Under the pieces are notes generated by a model. That model had not been told where the DNA came from. It made no database searches and was given only the letters and a program-made list of their open reading frames with translations. From the NCBI GenBank assembly GCA_018668795.1, contig JABJBD010000118.1:1-5559 (forward strand): 5,559 bases of DNA, in the 5' to 3' direction. Below are positions 5,275 to 5,559 of the stretch, one piece after another. The first letter of the stretch is position 1. Each line of letters starts with the position of its first letter. The DNA is from Candidatus Puniceispirillum sp. (GTDB lineage: Bacteria; Pseudomonadota; Alphaproteobacteria; Puniceispirillales; Puniceispirillaceae). The translations under genes were made by a program, and so were the position numbers.

Positions 5275-5559
5275 ATGAAGATTTCAACGCGTGAATTTAT
5301 GACAACCGAATGGCGGTTTCTGCTGTTTGGATTATTGATGGCGCTTTTCTCGTCACTTGGACAGACTTTCTTTATTTCACTTTTTTCCAGCGAAATACGC
5401 GGCGCACTTTCGCTCAGCCATGGCGATTTTGGTACTTATTATGCGGTGGCCACGACTGCCAGCGCAATCACTTTGCTCTGGCTTGGCAAGCTAGCCGACG
5501 TGATGCGGGTGGAAAAGCTGGCATTGGTGGTTTTATTGTCACTATCCGGCGCGGCGTTA
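5275..5559 (+). CDS. Major facilitator superfamily (MFS) transporter, N-terminal part (runs off window)
   Basis: The first 95 codons of a membrane transporter are visible; the frame is still open at the window edge. After a short cytoplasmic N-terminus (MKISTREFMTTEWRF) come a first membrane helix (about residues 14-37, GLLMALFSSLGQTFFISLF) and a periplasmic loop with an SHGDFG turn. A second helix follows (about 53-70, ending LLWLG), then the cytoplasmic loop GKLAD (71-75), which matches the start of MFS motif A (G-x-L-a-D), and the start of a third helix (82 onward). The substrate cannot be told from this part. ATG 5275 is the only in-frame ATG after a TGA at 5215-5217. It has no recognisable Shine-Dalgarno site. 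It is transcribed divergently from clpB across 233-245 bases; a functional link is not implied. Confidence 0.85.
   Translation, partial: MKISTREFMTTEWRFLLFGLLMALFSSLGQTFFISLFSSEIRGALSLSHGDFGTYYAVATTASAITLLWLGKLADVMRVEKLALVVLLSLSGAAL

Noticed and set aside
1..5559. CRISPR array, tRNA, rRNA, insertion sequence or toxin-antitoxin pair
   Set aside because: I found no spaced repeats, cloverleaf-like segments, transposase motifs with terminal inverted repeats, or recognisable toxin/antitoxin proteins.

Overview
The window looks like a piece of an alphaproteobacterial chromosome, possibly from a marine lineage (SAR116-like). This rests on the general look of the ClpB protein and of the small companion proteins, not on any database match, so the taxonomic call is tentative. 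By eye, the left part (about 1-2350) is AT-richer than the clpB/MFS part, and its genes are small and of poorly characterised families. The right part holds a core heat-shock gene and a transporter.

Layout, left to right. (1) 1-365 (+): the 3' end of a gene cut by the window edge, encoding a beta-rich protein of unknown role; a GC-rich hairpin (421-454) follows it. (2) 487-1685 (+): three small genes encoding a SnoaL/NTF2-like protein, an uncharacterised dimeric alpha/beta-barrel (ABM-like) protein and a second small barrel-like protein. A 22-codon ORF with an excellent Shine-Dalgarno site (839-907) overlaps the start of the second gene. The group closes with a clear intrinsic terminator (about 1687-1717). 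(3) 1773-2066 (+): a DUF1330 protein, again a small dimeric alpha/beta-barrel family. (4) 2067-2356: a gene-free stretch between convergent genes, with a 12-bp tandem repeat and scattered ACTGTG/CACAGT words. (5) 2357-5029 (-): clpB, the complete AAA+ disaggregase, with all catalytic motifs and an unusual acidic Gly-Asp-rich C-terminal tail. (6) 5042-5274: the divergent region between clpB and the next gene, with candidate promoters for both directions. On the clpB side its leader can fold into an H-type pseudoknot and, next to the start codon, a U-rich hairpin that would hide the ribosome binding site. (7) 5275-5559 (+): the N-terminal 95 codons of a major facilitator superfamily transporter, running off the window.

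How the parts may work together: ClpB acts with DnaK/DnaJ/GrpE to dissolve protein aggregates. Its leader suggests control both at transcription (an RpoH-like promoter) and at translation (a fourU-like thermometer candidate and a pseudoknot). The left-hand small proteins share folds typical of small cyclases, monooxygenases and ligand-binding barrels and may form a small accessory module, but no substrate can be read from the sequence. The strongest candidates for something undescribed are the clpB leader structures and the short overlapping ORF at 839-907.
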